64,000 nucleotides of DNA from Diadema setosum (taxonomy: Eukaryota; Echinodermata; Echinoidea; Diadematoida; Diadematidae). Each line of letters begins with the position of its first letter. The stretch's first letter is position 1. The DNA is taken from assembly GCA_033980235.1 (NCBI GenBank), contig CM067080.1:2530001-2594000 (forward strand), given 5' to 3'. Shown here piece after piece: positions 32,206 through 43,873 of the stretch. Position numbers and translations under genes: made by a program. The notes under the pieces are model-generated. The model ran no database searches. It was given only the letters and a program-made list of their open reading frames with translations, and was not told the DNA's origin.

Positions 32206-35044
32206 GTGAGAATGACATTGTACGGTATTTACATTGGTAAATCATGGCCTTGCTACTACTACAGTAGATAGGGTAGAACAGAAATCACAAGAATCCCACA
32301 GGTTTTCAATTTGAATTCTAATGTAGACAGGGCATAGTCAAGTTGGGTTTTTTTTTCCTCTGTTGATTGAAGACAAGTAAATACAGCACTGTTCCTTCTT
32401 CTTCTGATATGTGACAGTAGTACTTACAACTACAAGTAAAGGAACGTAGTACACTGTATCTTTATACTAATTTGCTTGGTTTGAGTACAAAAATCATGCC
32501 TTATGCCATATGTTACATAGGAGCTGTAGAGCACTCGGTAAGAAAATTTTAAAGGCATTGCATGTTTTTCTATATTTTCTGCACTCGCCATGAGCAATGA
32601 ATAAAAGATATCACAACATGGATCAGAATCTACTGAGGCTAAGAAGAAACGGCACTCTCTATGTGGGAACAAGGAGTTTTTGATCTGTGACCTATCTCTG
32701 CTTTGATTTAATATTCCTCTTAACTTTGTTTATGAAGTTAACAAACCAATGCAATTGTGAAGGTCTTAAAAACGAAAGAAAAGATATGATCTGTTTGTTG
32801 CTCTCTTTCTGTGAACTTAGATACGTTTTGTATCTGTGCCACCAACCCAAGACATTGTGCTTCAGGCTGATTGATGATGTGTGATTTATTGTCATTTTTA
32901 TTATTATTACATTTTGTACCTCCGCCAAGGGAGGAGGTTTTGTGTTTGTTACCGTTGGTAATGATCAGTGGTGAAAATGATTTGCATGCTTGGCGGAGGT
33001 TTCTCTCTCAGAGTGCTTCTCTAGTTATTATTAATTTCATTTTATTGGCAGAAACCCCTGAAAAGAAGTATGTGTTCAGCATTGAAGACATGGTTGCCTT
33101 GCTGCGGACGGAAAATGCCCAGGACATTTGTGTCATCAAGATCCCCAAAGAGAAGCAATATGTTGACTTCTTCATTGTTGCCACAGGGAGATCACCTCGG
33201 CACTTGAAGGCCATGTCTCTCTACATCAACCAGCAGGTTAGTCCTTCTATACAATGCACTTCAAAATAATAATAATAATAATATTAAATATTTATAGCAC
33301 TTAATACTACATGTTTCAAAGCGCTTTACAATCATCAAAACAAACAACCAATCAAACAAACATAATAAATCAGCTTCAAATACAAATGATAAACTAAACA
33401 TAATCATTCAGTTCTGTTCTAAAGAAAAAAAAATGTGTATTAAGAGGCTTTTTGGTATGTTTTTATGGGCAAGTACGATCAAAATATTTTCATGAAGAGC
33501 AATACAAGTACAAAGATTGCTCCTTCTTACAGCTGTATATGTATATCCTGGTCTGAAGGTTATGAAGCATTTGTGAATACATGCAAAAGAGCTAGCTAAG
33601 GTCTTGATGTGAAGATACATGTAGCATCTATCTTGAAATATTTGATACTCACTGCTTACAAGCTTTGGTAAATTGTGTTCTGCTTAATTGTTGTCAACCT
33701 GTTATACACGCATGGGCACCTGTATGACCTTTATTGCAGGTATATCAGCTATTCTTGTTTTATACATCCACCCTATTTAAAATGAACAGATTTCTTGCTT
33801 ATGCATTGCTATAAAAAAAAAAAGAAAGAGGAAGAGAAAGGGCCATCCAGCTGCAGTTTCATGTACTTTTTTGATAATTTCTTTGTATATTTTGATAAAA
33901 AGTGATGTACATATTTTTTTTTTTGCCAAAATAAAATCAATCAATGAAACAATAATGTCACTTTGAATTTGCATGTTTGTCATACCATCTTTTCCAGTCT
34001 CTTTCATAGGGCATACCTGTATTGCAAAGGGACTTTCCAATATTATTCCATCTTTTGTGTCTTTTATGATAATTTTCCCATGTGCAGTACAAGGCCAGAA
34101 AGACCAAACGTGATGCCTTTATTCTGGTAGAGGGAGAAAACACAGATGACTGGATATGTATGGACTTTGGTAAGTTAAAAAAACAAAAAGCAGTAACAGA
34201 GATAATACCAATGACATACAATTGTACCAGTCCTTAACCAATTGAGGACAAGAGCTCTGATTTTGCCATAGCATGTTTTCCACAAAAACCTGCCGGGGTG
34301 TACTCAGAACTAGCCATCAATGGGTAGATAAAATCTCTGATAATGGGCACTCCCAGTTTTGTCAGACATAGTGGCAAAAGAATGAACACCCTCCAGCTAA
34401 CACTCAGAGCCACTGAGTGTACGGTCATGGAATGAGAAATAATCACCACACTGTTGCCTTGAAGATTATGGTTACCGTGACAGTAATCAATGTTGGGTCA
34501 CTGTAAATTAGCATAGGCTCAGGGAGGAGATCAGATTATATTTGTGAGCAAATGATTTTTTAGACTTGTCCAAGCATATTATTAGCTTGATGCGTAAGTT
34601 TCTATCTGGATCAAATAAGAAGCAGTTTGTTTCATGCTCACAATACAACAAGTAATGATTATTCTCCTGAGAAAGATTTCATAATATTCATGTTTTGCAC
34701 ATTCCAAACACCACTTTTTCCAATCTTCATTCTTGAGGATTAATGCATGGCCTGTCAAACTTGAGGTGCAAGTTTTTTGTCAACATGTGCCTTCCATTAT
34801 CCAAACTGCAGGTAACATTGTAGTTCATCTGATGTCAGAGGAGATGAGAGAATTCTACGAGTTGGAGAAATTGTGGACGCTGGGACCAGGGTACGATGAC
34901 CAACTCCAGAGGCTCAGGGAGTATGAGGCGAAGTTGAAGGAGACACTGAGCTTGAACGAGGTGAAGGCTGCTCAGGACAACTCGTCTTCTTCGTCGAATT
35001 CAACCAAGGGTGACGATGTACCTGAGGTCTCATTTGTGAAATGA
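31227..35044 (+). CDS. MALSU1: MALSU1 orthologue: mitochondrial RsfS/Iojap-domain ribosome assembly/silencing factor, 4 exons
   Basis: Exons 31227-32205, 33052-33236, 34088-34169 and 34812-35044 join in phases 1, 0 and 1 to a 1479-nt CDS of 492 aa. The RsfS domain covers about residues 331-475: KYVFSIEDMVALL, ENAQDICVIKIP, DFFIVATGRSPRHLKAM, KRDAFILVEG, DDWICMDFG, NIVVHLMSEEMREFYELEKLW. In mitochondria this family binds uL14m on the large ribosomal subunit and prevents premature subunit joining. The N-terminus (MNLFVSNYTRNCLYLRRLR) is basic and lacks acids, as in mitochondrial presequences. Oddity: exon 1 supplies 326 residues of Ser/Cys/Thr-rich then acidic sequence, far more than the short N-terminal part of vertebrate MALSU1 (about 234 aa in total). 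The ATG at 31227 is the first in frame; the frame is open upstream only from a GTG. Confidence 0.88.
32921..33003. repeat. Short CCTCCGCCA…TGGCGGAGG element next to MALSU1 exon 2
   Basis: ACCTCCGCCAAGGGAGGAGG at the left and TTGGCGGAGGT at the right, about 83 bp, ending 48 bp before exon 2. It shares the CCTCCGCCA ends of the Helentron-like family but not its interior. Confidence 0.5.
33052..33236 (+). CDS. MALSU1: MALSU1 exon 2 (first half of RsfS domain)
   Basis: Acceptor TATTGGCAG|AAACC, donor CAGCAG|GTTAGT. It encodes ETPEKKYVFSIEDMV through SLYINQQ, highly conserved for the family. Confidence 0.9.
33237..34811. other. MALSU1 introns 2 and 3
   Basis: Apart from exon 3 they contain (AAT)n at 33268-33283, a dispersed AAAGCGCTTTACAATCATC motif near 33318, and A/T tracts. 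No further gene recognised. Confidence 0.5.
34088..34169 (+). CDS. MALSU1: MALSU1 exon 3
   Basis: Acceptor CATGTGCAG|TACAAG, donor GACTTTG|GTAAGTT, 82 nt. It encodes YKARKTKRDAFILVEG and DDWICMDF of the RsfS core. Confidence 0.9.
34812..35044 (+). CDS. MALSU1: MALSU1 exon 4 and stop
   Basis: Acceptor AACTGCAG|GTAACATT. It encodes NIVVHLMSEEMREFYELEKLW, then a coiled, charged tail with a Ser-rich stretch; TGA at 35042-35044. Confidence 0.9.
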
Positions 35045-35184
35045 AACTCTGACAGGTTTATGGTAGCTGGAATACGTGGAAACTGCTGTTAACATCATAT
35101 GATTCACGTGTGTGATATTGTGGAATGTAGGCTTGGAAGACAATGTGATGGATGGTTAAATTGATCAAGAACGACAGATCAAGA

Positions 35185-35190
35185 AATAAA
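35185..35190 (+). promoter_or_regulatory. Polyadenylation signal of MALSU1
   Basis: AATAAA 141 nt after the stop codon, ahead of the Helentron-like insertion that starts at about 35396. Confidence 0.6.
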
Positions 35191-35395
35191 GCATTATGCC
35201 TCTTCAAGAGCAATGTTAGTGAATATCCTTCTTGGAGCTGATATAATGTGTCTTTGAGGAGGTGAGAGTTTGGCAGGTTGTTAATTTTGCAATGAAAACA
35301 AAAGAAAACACACAACAGAAAGTTACACCAAAACAGCATGCTTGTATCAAAGCAATGCGTATGGCAGGGCTGCACATCTTTTCTACTGGCCATTT

Positions 35396-37761
35396 TTATG
35401 CCTCCGCAACGAAGTGGCCGGAGGCATTATGTTTTCGGGTCGTCCGTCCGTCCGTACGTCCGTACGTCCGTACGTCCGTCTGTACGTCCGTCCGTCCCGT
35501 TTTGTTTTTGTCGATATCTCAAGAACCGTGTGGTGGTTTTACATCAAACTTGGTATTAGGGTATATCCTTGGGGGATAATACTTTGTGTGGATTTTAGGG
35601 TCACAGGGTCAAAGGTCAAAGGTCACAGGTTATTTTGTGGAAAAAAAAATTGAAATTTCATGTTTTTCTCCATATCTTGCAAATGGTTCAAGGTATCTTC
35701 ATGGAACTTAGTATATATGCTTGTACCGACGGGCAGTGATTATCTAGGGAAGTTGGGGGTCATGGGTCAAAGGTCAAGGGGGTCAAAGGTCAAGGTCAAC
35801 TCCTCAAAATAGCACTACTTTCTTTAAAATGCAATATGCCTGAAGGGTTGTTTTTTTATGCCTCCGCCACGAAGTGGTGCCGGAGGCATTATGTTTTCAG
35901 GTTGTCCGTCCGTCCGTCCGTCCGTACGTACGTCCGTACGTCCGTACGTCCGTACGTCCGTACGTACGTCCGTCCACATTCGTTTACGCGATAACTTGAG
36001 TAATATTGACTGGAATTTTACCAAACTTGGTCCAAGTATAAAGTATGATGGGGCAATTAATTGATTAGATTTTGGGTGAAATCGGCCAAAGGTCAAAGGT
36101 CAAAGGTCAAGGTCAAATCATTAAATTGTATCTGTTTGCGCGATAACTCAAGACTGGATTCAGCAAATTTCACCAAAATTTGTCTGAGGATGATGTATGA
36201 TGGGACAATTACTTGATTAGGTTTTGAGTGAAATTGGACAGAGTTCAAAGGTCAAAGATCAAGGTCAAATCCTAAAATTTATCTGTTTACGTGATAACTC
36301 TTAACTGGATGAAGCAGCTTTCACCAAACTTGGTCCAAGGATGATGTATGATGGGGCAATTAGTTGAGTAGATTTTAGTGATATTGGCAAGAGGTCAAAG
36401 GTCATAAGGTCAAGGTCAAATGCTAAAAACGTTGCTATTTCCCCCATATCCATGCAATGCCCGAAGGTATTATCTTGAAACTTATTGTAGACATGTACTA
36501 CTGCATAAAGATTCTCCAGAGAGAGTTTCATGTCATAAGGTCAAAGGTCAAAAGGTCAAAGGTTAGGTGAATATGTTACAATTTCACTTTTCTTGCAAAT
36601 GGTTCAATGTATCTTCATGGAACTTGGTACAGACACATGTACTGACTGGCAGGGATTTTCTAGGGAATGGGTCACCAGTCAGGGGGTCAAAGGTCAAGGT
36701 CAACTCCTCAAAATTTTACTATTTCCCTCATATACTAGTATATGCAATGCTTACATTATTATTTTTAAAACTAAAACTTGATATATACATGTATTCCCTA
36801 ATGGAGATTCTCTGAGAAATTTCCAGCCAGAAGGTCAAAGGTTAAGGGTCAAAGGTCAGGTTTAAATGCAAATATATATTTTATACTGTAATTACACTCT
36901 TTCTTCATACCTTGAAAATTACTCAATGCATAAACTTATGAAAGGGTAAGTCAGAAGTCGAGTAAAAGTTCTCAATTCCCCAAATACAGGTACCTGCACT
37001 CTTAGACAATTATAGCAAACCTAGTTAAAGGAAAGTGAACATTCAAGATATTTCTGACAGACCTGTCATTTCAATATTTTGTCAGTTTTGTGAAACTGTC
37101 ATAACACATTGTGAAGACATTGTACCATACACCTATTGGGAGAATCATGCATTATGGCGGAGGCATCAGTCGCCATAGCGACATTTCTAGTTTAAACTTG
37201 ATGTATGGCATGTATTACCCAATATATATTTTTGGGGAATTGCCAAAAGGTCAAAGGTCAAAAGGTAAAAGGTCAAGTGAAAGTGCTAAATTGCACTTTT
37301 TCCTCCATATCTCGAAAGTAACTCAAGGTATCATCATGAAACTTACATATTTATGCATGTTCTACCTTACAGTGATTCTCTGTGGAACTGTGAGGTCAAA
37401 GGTCAAATGAAAGGTTTAGATAATGCTATTTTCCCATTTGATACTGAAATTATACTTTTTCTCAATACCTTGAAAATTACTCAATGCATAAACTTATAAA
37501 AGGGTCAAAAGTCAAGTAAAAATCATCAGTTCCCCAAATACCTGCTCTCTGACATTTTAATCATTCATCCAATTGAACCTAGTTCTAGGAAAGTGAACAT
37601 TCAGCACATTTGTGTCAAACCTGTCATTTCAATATTTTGCCAATTGTGTGAAACTGTCATCACACGTTGTCAAGACATTGTCAAGACATTGTACTATACT
37701 ATATTAGGAGAACCATGCATTATGGCGGAGGCATATCAGTCGCCGTAGCGATATATCTAGT
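35396..37761 (+). mobile_element. Helentron-like element (copy b), split by copy c
   Basis: Left part 35396-35855 starts TATGCCTCCGCAACGAAGTG with (GTCC)n/(GTAC) tracts; right part 37192-37761 resumes at the matching position and ends GTCGCCGTAGCGATATATCT-AGT. Joined, about 1030 bp, close to the 976 bp of the uninterrupted copy at 54650. Confidence 0.7.
35856..37191 (+). mobile_element. Helentron-like element (copy c), nested in copy b
   Basis: Starts TATGCCTCCGCCACGAAGTG and ends GTCGCCATAGCGACATTTCT-AGT, interrupting copy b between GAAGGGTTG-T(n) and AAACTTGATGTATGG. Contains three ~151-bp tandem monomers (35990, 36142, 36293), each with AGGTCA clusters. Confidence 0.75.
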
Positions 37762-37796
37762 TTTTTTTCTACTGGTCCAGCCTGTCTGTCGGACCA

Positions 37797-37988
37797 GGGT
37801 CCCGTTGCATAAAAGTTTTTTAGCAACCTTAAAAAATTCAGGTTGGGATTTGCCCAACCTGAGTTTTTTAAGGTTGCTAACATAAGAATGTAAAATCCGT
37901 TGCATAAAAACTCTGGTTGGGCGCTTCCAACCGGAATTTTGTGATTTCAACTGGAAAAAAATCTGGTTGGAGTTTTATGCAACGGGCC
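37797..37988. mobile_element. Foldback MITE with CAG target duplication
   Basis: Ends GGTCCCGTTGCATAAAA / TTTTATGCAACGGGCCC with CAG on both sides. Contains a hairpin at 37821-37879 (TAGCAACCTTAAAAAATTCA with its complement). Inserted in a TGGTCC-rich repeat. Confidence 0.75.
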
Positions 37989-37989
37989 C

Positions 37990-39768
37990 CAGTAGGTACC
38001 CAGTATTTTACTTTTTTTACTGGTCCATTACTGAAAAAGTTACTGATCCAGCAGTGATTTTTATTGGTCCTGGACCGTTGGACCAGTGCCAGTGTGCAGC
38101 ATTGTGTATGGTGTGTAGGGAGGCGTTTAGTCTGTCACCATTTTTGCAGAACTTCTGTGACTGTGTCAAAATGGCACTATAAGATTAGTAAAACTGAGAC
38201 AAGCTCTCAAAGAAGTTCTTTATGTAGTCCAACTGGCTTTGCCTGTATCGCAGTGAACAGCATGGGATGTATGCAACACTTGATCCTTTACAGCATCAAA
38301 AGTGAAAAGTATTTCTGTTATTGGCATTGTAAGAATTATAGAAATGATGGACTAAACCAGGAGTAGAGGTTGTTTTACATTCAACCATATTTTGAAGTTA
38401 TATTTCCTATGACCAAATCTTGCCATTAGTGGCTCTTACTCTGCATTGTCTTCCCTTTTCAGTAATACAGTGCACTCTGTTATGACAAACATGTTTAAAA
38501 CAGAATTCTCATTACGACAAAATCAAAATTCAGGTTCCAAATTTATCATGATATCTATTCATTTTTATGCACTGTACTGTTCAGTTAGAACAAAATTTAG
38601 ATACATGTATAGCAAAAGAAAACTGCTGGTCCTGAGGATTTTGTTAGAGTTACAAAAAAAGAAAAAAAAATGCGCTCAACTTTTTAAAACAGGGAGGAAA
38701 AATAACTGCTTAATTTATGTGAACTGTAAATACTGACATATCTGTTTGCAAAAGTGTTCAATACAGATTAAAACCTTAACTAAGTTTTAGTTTTGACACC
38801 ATATATTTCTGCAATCTGTTATGTAACAACTTTCTTTCCCGTTTTGCCAATTTTGCATACTATTTTCTGGATTCACATGTACAGAAATTTGAAAAATACA
38901 CCTCAATAGTATTGCAAAAGAAGTATTACGAATTTTAGTGTTGTCCCACAGATGCATATTCATGTTATATCTTGCTGGTGTGTATTTGGTCATGTATAGT
39001 TTGTATTGATTAAATTTTTATGATAATTATTACCAATTGCCATTGACAGTATGAGATAGCATTTGAATCCTGCCAAAAATTGATCAGGTACCTTCCATTG
39101 ATCAGAGAAAAAGGTCTGTAGACACAGACACATCCTCTGTTAGTCCCACTACAAGTTGTTCCAAGTACTGCAAGTTGTTTGTGGCAGCAGAAATGCACAA
39201 TTTGGCAAGGAGAATTATTTTCTCCCTGTGGTGCTCTTGCTAAGCATTGTTACATTTGGCGAGAAAAACTGTAGCAACTACGTACTTAAAGTCGTGTTTA
39301 AATTTGAGGGCAGTGATTTAAAAGATGTTCAAGATATCATATTTTATGCGTATGTGTAGGTCTGTTGTTTCACAAAACATCCTACCATATAGAATTTTCA
39401 CAATAAAGCCTAAAATATAAGGAGATATCAGTATTTTTCTCAATAAACCATAACTATGGATGGTTTAGTCTGGAAACATTTTTATTACAGCTGTTGTTCA
39501 CATTTGGTATGTTTAACAGTACTTAACATCGATTATACGGATGCAAATTTTTACAGTGGATGTTTCTATCCCTAACTCACATTTTAGAACTCTTTTAAAG
39601 CACTAATGCTTGGATTTTGTTTCATCAATTGGTAACTTATGCCTTTAAGTCAAAGAATGCTCACTGAATAAAGTGAAAGGACCCATTCGGCAGCCCAGAG
39701 GTGATGGCTTACATGTACAGTAGGCCCACAATCGAACCATGATTCTTGTTCCACAATGCTGTATAGGC

Positions 39769-39799
<31 letters not shown>

Positions 39800-40785
39800 A
39801 GGATGCAGCAGCGTTCATTAGCTTTTGCAGCGTCTATGCCTTGCTGATCGGATAGTATTTTCACACACTGAGCTGCCGTGTATGTACATTCTATTGCCCG
39901 AAACTCAACCCTAACCCAAAGCAGATGGTATTCTCTAGAACCAAAAATGATAAGCAAAGTTACTATGAATACTAAGTAGATTGGTGATTGTACACTGTAG
40001 TTTCAGGTTTGTTCATTGCAGATCAGGGGATGGGCCCCCAAGTAATGGTCTGCAAGAATTCATGGACAGTGAAATTCCATTCTGGTGAGCGCTAGACCCC
40101 TGGGTGTCTTGTTTCATAGCGTTGACTTGTATGATTTCCCAACTTATGCGATGTTGACTTCCATAAAGTCTACTGCATTTGTAATGAAACAAATTAAATT
40201 GTGCTTCCGTAGAGTGCATGTCAAAACTGAAAAATAGAACAATAAAAACATCTTTCACTGAGTCGCTGTCCCTTCTGTAAATGTCTTCTCTTGAAAATAA
40301 GAAGTGACAGATAACAAGAACCATGTCAAAAGAATGAAAAGCATCAACAGCTATTTGGTTGTAACAATAGCACACGGGGGGGGGGGGGGGCATGGAGCAT
40401 TTTGTGTGTGTGAGTGTACGTGGGGAGGGGGTCATGGGTCAATGGTTTCCCCTCAATTTAACCCTCTGACGGGAAGAGTCTCTGGGCAGAACCCTTCGGA
40501 AGTAATGGGGTTCACTGTGATTTTTTCCCCCTGATTTCTTTTTCTTTTTTTTATCTTTTTTGTTGAAGAAATAAAGGTGTGTGTGTATGTGTTTGTGTGT
40601 GTGTCTGTTTTGCATTCCCTGGCCAAACTTGTCCAAGTCTTTGTGAAAGTGCATGCTATGATGGTTTATAAGATTTATTGCTGCAAATTACATTATATCA
40701 TTAATGCTAATTACTTCTGTCATAGGCAGTGGGAAACTGAACTTTTACATTATTTTATGCAATTAACATGCAATCTATAGCGTAA
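37990..40785. other. Intergenic, no gene recognised
   Basis: AT-rich; (GT)n plus poly-G at 39770-39798 and poly-G at 40375-40390. Short frames lack recognisable domains. Confidence 0.4.
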
Positions 40786-42300
40786 AAGAGTGGATACAGT
40801 TCTCCTAAATACCCAGCCAAAATACTCAAGAGTTGTGCCTCAAGTTTAGCTCCGGTCTTGCAAAAGATCTTCCAGAAATCTGTCGATACAGGAACTCTCC
40901 CAGAAGGATGGCTTAAAGCCAATGTAGTCCCAATCTACAAGAAAGGGGAACGTACAAATCCTGAGAACTATAGGCCGGTTTCACTCACTTCCATCCCATG
41001 TAAAGTTTTGGAGCATATCATCTTCCGTCACATCAAGGACCATTTGGATGCCCATGATATCATCACTCACCATCAACATGGATTCCGACAAGGCAGATCA
41101 TGTGAAACGCAACTTGCAGGTCTTATGAATGACCTAGCAAGAACCCTTGATGCTAGGAGTCAAACCGATCTCATCATACTTGATTTCAGCAAGGCGTTTG
41201 ACAAGGTCCCCCATGGGAGATTACTACGCAAGCTTGAACATGTTGGTATTAACAACAACAACAACAACCTCCTTCACTGGCTGAACATGTCCTTACTAAC
41301 AGACATCAGCGCGTTCTCCTGGAGGAAGCAGTATCCCAGGAATCTCCGGTGACATCAGGGGTACCACAGGGAACGGTTCTGGGGCCTTTATTGTTTCTCA
41401 TATACATTAACGACCTACCGAACGTGGTTCAGTCCAAGGTGCGACTTTTCGCAGACGACTGCATAATATACCGGGAAATATGCAATGATCAGGATGCAAA
41501 AGCTCTTCAAAAAGACATTGATTTATTATGTTTGTGGGAGTCACAATGGCAGATGTCCTCCAATCCGTCAAAATGCTTTGCTATGCATGTTAGCCACAAA
41601 GTCAAACCTATTATCACGCCATATACAATGAAAGGAAAACAGCTACAGCAAGTAAGCCACCACCCATATTTAGGTGTTGAGATAAGTAAAGATCTCACTT
41701 GGTCACACCACATTAACAAGATTACTACAAAGGCAAACCAAATGCTGGGTATCATCAGAAGAAATCTCAATTCGTGCAATAAATCAGTTAAAGAAACAGC
41801 CTACAAAACGCTGGTTCGCCAAAGGCTTGAGTATTGTGCTTCCATCTGGGACCCTCATCAAGCTACAAGAAAGAGGAGCATTGAGGCCATTCAACGCCGG
41901 GCTGCTCGTTTTGTCGTAAACAATTACGACAAACGATCCAGTGTCACATCCATCTTATCCAAGCTCCAATGGGAAACCTTGGAAAACCGCCGTACCAAGT
42001 TCCGATTGATTGCCATCTTTAAAGAAGTACACAATATTACCCCATCAAATGTTCATCTACGTCAGAGACCCGGCTCAACACGGCGACAAACAGGTCCCAA
42101 CATTTTAGAGATGCCTTCATTCAACAAGACATGTTACCAGCACTCATTCTATCCAAGGACAACCAGGGAATGGAACTTTCTACCACCAGAGATAAGAGGC
42201 GTTACCAATTTAAAGAATTTTAAAATTATGCTTGATGCAATTAATGTAGAAGAGCTGGTCAAAAAAGCTCATTTCAGAATTTAAAATTTTAAAAAATAAA
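40786..42300 (+). mobile_element. 5'-truncated LINE: reverse transcriptase domain with one frameshift
   Basis: Two overlapping frames (40786-41351, then 41290-42284) encode one RT: KKGERTNPENYRPVSLTSIP, HQHGFRQGRSCETQL, motif A LIILDFSKAFDKVPHG, SGVPQGTVLGPLL, catalytic FADD at about 41449-41460, MSSNPSKC, YLGVEI and a long C-terminal connection. The frame changes near 41289 by what looks like one lost base, so the copy is dead. The endonuclease and 5' part are missing. RT resembles the jockey/CR1/Rex group; clade not certain. Confidence 0.88.
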
Positions 42301-43100
42301 TCCGTTCACACCGGCTGCGCGGGATAACAGCCTTCAGGCAGTGATTGCGCAGAACCCAACCAGAACCAGAACCAGAACCAGTGGCTAATTGTGGGGGGGG
42401 GGGGGGGGGGCACTAGGCATGTGGCCCCTCTTTTATTTTTATTTTTGTTAAAACAGAAGAAATGGGGATGTGCCCCCCCCCCCCCCTTCATTTTTTTTTC
42501 CATTTTTTTTTAAAGGTGCCTCCCCTTTATGGAATTCCTGGATCCGCCCGTGAATACCTGTATCAAACATGCATGGACTTGTGAACAAGGTCACTGTCTT
42601 GATATGCAGTGGAAGTAGTGGGACCGGAAAAATGTAGACTGAGTTATGATGGTTATAAGTTAATAGGCCAGTTTAGGTAATAATTGCTTTCCCGAAACGC
42701 CACAAGCATCAGTTCACAAGTGCTTATGAATATTTATGAAACAACACTTTTGCTCTAGGCAAAATTGAATATACATTGTACATGTATATCTAACAGTATC
42801 AAGTTTTAATTCTATTGAAGAAAATGCCATTTGCTCCTTTCCACAGTTTATCTGGGATTAGATTGGTAGAAACGTGAAAACTAGTTTAAACATAAGTTCA
42901 GCTACCGGCGTTCCGGCGACAACACTCCATTTTCTGATGACTCAATTGATAAGCTTGGGACTGAATGAATATTAAATGGAATATTTCAATTTTTGGTCAT
43001 GGGTGGCTCACTGCATCATACTGATTAAAACATAGATAAACTGAGAGATGTGAATAGTGGTTTAATGGCTTGCTATGGCTGGCTATGGCAGGCAGACAGA
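42301..43100. other. Intergenic with (AACCAG)n, poly-G and poly-C
   Basis: AACCAG repeats at 42358-42382, G(18) near 42393-42410 and C(16) near 42472-42487, with the dispersed phrase GGAATTCCTGGATCCGCC at 42531. No gene recognised. Confidence 0.5.
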
Positions 43101-43109
43101 CAGACAGTG

Positions 43110-43113
43110 GCAG

Positions 43114-43142
<29 letters not shown>
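43110..43142. repeat. (CA)n microsatellite
   Basis: About 16 CA units following GCAGACAGACAGACAG. Confidence 0.93.
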
Positions 43143-43144
<2 letters not shown>

Positions 43145-43315
43145 TAACAAAGAACCTTTCAATTAAGGCCAAATACATGAAACATTTTGGTTTGTGCTGA
43201 CAAAATGCACTTTGATGAGCAGCTGTAATTCCCATTAAAGAAAACAAACAAATTGAAAGAGCCAGAAATTATGATGATAATGTGAGGATGTGATGGTTGA
43301 TGGTAGTAATATATT

Positions 43316-43435
43316 GTAGTTGTAGTAGTAGTAGAAGTAGAAGTAGTAGTAGTAGAAGTAGTAGCAGTAGTAGTAGCAGTAGCAGTAGTAGTAGAAATAG
43401 TAGTAGTAGTTGAAATAGTAGTAGCAGTAATGACT
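43316..43435. repeat. (GTA)n trinucleotide array
   Basis: GTAGTAGTAGAAGTAG-type triplets over about 120 bp; it creates spurious long frames on both strands. Confidence 0.93.
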
Positions 43436-43724
43436 TTGATAATGATCTTTATCATTACAATGATTAAACATTGAAATGTGAAAAGGAAGCTTCAATTTTG
43501 TATTGTTTTTTTGTTTTCTTTCTTTTTTCAACTTCAAGAGAGATCGGAAATAGGAGGGCATTTCTCATATTATACGGCGATAAGCCTGCAAAGAAACAAC
43601 AAGAAGTGTTTCCCTACCTTCAGATGGAACTTTGATTTGTTTGTTTGTTTTTAAGTCAACAAGTTGAGCTCGTATGCGAACTGGAGAAGAGGGATGATTC
43701 AAAGTGAAACGCGAAAAAAACGGG

Positions 43725-43850
43725 TTGCTGATTGGTCAGGTGTGCAGCCAATGGAGTCTCGGCATCCACAAAATAATCCTCGTCATGGATTGGCCAAAGA
43801 TGGCGCAAGCGAAACACAAACAGGCAGACGCATAAACAGTGACTATATTA
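43725..43850 (+). promoter_or_regulatory. Cluster of three CCAAT boxes ahead of a TATA-like site
   Basis: CTGATTGGTC, GCCAATGGAG and GGATTGGCCA within about 65 bp, then GACTATATTATAGCGG. Promoter-like, but no gene was recognised on either side. Confidence 0.3.
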
Positions 43851-43873
43851 TAGCGGGGACATGCGTGAGGTAG

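Noticed and set aside
43159..43561. Frames encoding poly-Thr/Ser or poly-Tyr
   Set aside because: Direct translation of the (GTA)n microsatellite in two frames.
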